From Pseudomonadota bacterium (lineage in GTDB: Bacteria; Pseudomonadota; Gammaproteobacteria; Steroidobacterales; Steroidobacteraceae), in NCBI GenBank assembly GCA_021777555.1, contig JAJYDK010000032.1, positions 5,954-45,453 on the forward strand: a stretch of 39,500 nucleotides of DNA. Reading direction: 5' to 3'. The notes below the pieces were generated by a model, which saw nothing but the letters and a program-made list of their open reading frames with translations, was not told the DNA's origin and ran no database searches. Below, one piece after another: positions 38,506-39,500 of this stretch (position 1 is its first letter; each line of letters opens with the position of its first letter). A program made the translations under genes and the position numbers.

Positions 38506-39500
38506 TCACTCCGCGGCGCTCGCCCCCACGGCCACCCACGCCAGATCGGCATGGGAGACGGAGTCGAGTTTGAACGCGCGGGCCGCGGCGAGCATGCGAG
38601 TGAGGGCCTGCGCGAGCGGCATCGGCGGCTGGCCGTCTTTGCGTGCTTTGTCGAAGCGCACCGGGTTGATGCGTGCCACCACGTAATTTCTCAGATACGG
38701 CGAGCGGAAACCGCGCGACTGCAGGGTTTCGACCAATCGTTTGACCTGTGTGTCGATCTCGAGCAGGCGGGCCGCGTAGTCCTCGCGCTGGCGCAGGCTG
38801 GCGGCGAGCGGCCGGTCGCTGAAGCGGTCGACTTTCTTCAGGAAGGCGCTGTAGGCGCCCCCGGCGAAGCGGCCGGCTCGCTCATAGAGCAGCCCGAGCG
38901 TCAGGAGCTCCGGCGACTCGAATTCGGCCGCGCGGGATGCCTCGCTCGCGCGCCTGTCCTTCACCGCCAGGCTGCGCGCCATGCGGATCACCTCGAGACT
39001 GCGGTCCCTCAGGTTGTGCGCCTTTTCGGTGTTCAGCGCCAGGATGCGGTACGCGAGCGCCGCATCGGGGGAGATCAGCGCCGTGATCTGACGCAGCCCG
39101 AGCACTTTGGCTGCCGCCAGCCGATGCCGCCCGTTCGGTGTCCAGAGCCTGCCGTCCTCGCCGCGCACCACGATCAAAGGATCGAGAAAGGCTCCGGCCT
39201 CGGCGATGCGCCCGGCCAGGCGTTGCGTGTGGGTGGGGGAGAGGTCGCGCTGAAAGGGGGTGGGTTGAACCGCGGGCAGCGGGAGCGAGGCGAGCAGCAA
39301 GGGTTTCCCGCCGAGCGGGTCGCGGTAGGCCCCGATGGGGGTGCCGCCCGCCTCGCGCACCCAGGCCGAGAGCGGGCCCACCTCGGAGGTCTCCAGGCCC
39401 AAGGCGATCTCGGCGGCACTCAGGCCGCGGGCCTCGCCGCGCGGGGCGAGCTTGCCGCGTGCGCCTTTACCCGGGGGACGTCTGCCGGCCGCCCGGGCGC
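38506..39500 (-). CDS. ParB/Srx-type nuclease-like domain protein (5' end outside window)
   Basis: The frame stays open from the stop at 38506 to the right edge, with no ATG, GTG or TTG upstream of TTG 39402, so the true start is probably beyond 39500. At least 298 residues are seen from 39402. The ParB N-terminal fold is recognisable: LASLPLPAVQPTPFQRDLSPTHTQRLAGRIAEAGAFLDPLIVVRG, in outline, then NGRHRLAAAKVLGL. That last motif replaces the canonical ParB GERRxRA box. The C-terminal part is helical and not of the usual centromere-binding ParB type (LLYERAGRFAGGAYSAFLKK, SPYLRNYVVARINPVRF). It may be a ParB-like regulator or ATPase/nuclease domain; a partition role is not supported, since there is no parA nearby and no parS found. 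Confidence 0.8.
   Translation of the reverse strand, partial: ARAAGRRPPGKGARGKLAPRGEARGLSAAEIALGLETSEVGPLSAWVREAGGTPIGAYRDPLGGKPLLLASLPLPAVQPTPFQRDLSPTHTQRLAGRIAEAGAFLDPLIVVRGEDGRLWTPNGRHRLAAAKVLGLRQITALISPDAALAYRILALNTEKAHNLRDRSLEVIRMARSLAVKDRRASEASRAAEFESPELLTLGLLYERAGRFAGGAYSAFLKKVDRFSDRPLAASLRQREDYAARLLEIDTQVKRLVETLQSRGFRSPYLRNYVVARINPVRFDKARKDGQPPMPLAQALTRMLAAARAFKLDSVSHADLAWVAVGASAAE

Overview
The window is a GC-rich, densely coded chromosomal stretch with no rRNA, tRNA, insertion sequence, prophage or CRISPR array that I can see. The gene set suggests a gammaproteobacterium, probably near Xanthomonadales, Nevskiales or Steroidobacterales. It includes Tex, a large GltB with an N-terminal propeptide, GltD, a MoxR/DUF58/DUF4350/DUF4129/RDD/SpoIIM cluster, and a DUF3683 FAD/Fe-S protein. 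Taxonomy is an inference from gene content; nothing here proves it. I support 30 coding genes, one of which runs off the right edge.

Layout. 225-4776: Tex, a pirin and an outer-membrane beta-barrel protein, all on the plus strand. 4901-9727: a signalling block with a membrane hybrid histidine kinase, a convergent receiver-EAL regulator whose 3' end overlaps the kinase gene, and a J-domain/zinc-ribbon/PilZ fusion. The last two are predicted to degrade and to sense cyclic di-GMP. 9930-12168: short-chain dehydrogenase, WYL-type regulator and glutathione S-transferase, with a perfect TGACAG-AAA-CTGTCA dyad between the last two.

12256-20580: two divergent transcription units. On the minus strand, reading right to left, are a multi-pass membrane protein, DUF4129, DUF4350, MoxR ATPase and DUF58 proteins, most of them overlapping or nearly touching, then a small secreted protein and a second GST. 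On the plus strand are an RDD membrane protein and a SpoIIM-like membrane protein. This is a known but biochemically poorly understood MoxR cluster. 20654-22448: an F420-reductase-like NADP-binding protein, a GNAT acetyltransferase and a secreted LolA-like protein.

22509-32767: three large minus-strand metabolic genes. gltB and gltD encode NADPH glutamate synthase. A roughly 1,300-residue protein joins an FAD-linked oxidase to two 4Fe-4S motifs and two CCG domains. gltB has a near-consensus sigma-70-type promoter and a leader of about 240 nt containing a 9-bp inverted repeat, a GNRA-capped hairpin and a repeated 12-mer. 33134-34876: an MscS-type channel divergent from a MarR-type regulator.

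35068-38360: a probable operon of a SAM methyltransferase, an osmoprotectant-type ABC ATPase and a permease/substrate-binding fusion, preceded by an AT-rich island with operator-like dyads. 38506 to the edge: a ParB-domain protein whose start lies outside the window.

The points most worth following are the gltB leader RNA, the J/zinc-ribbon/PilZ fusion with its c-di-GMP neighbours, the regulator-methyltransferase-osmoprotectant locus, and the WYL dyad.
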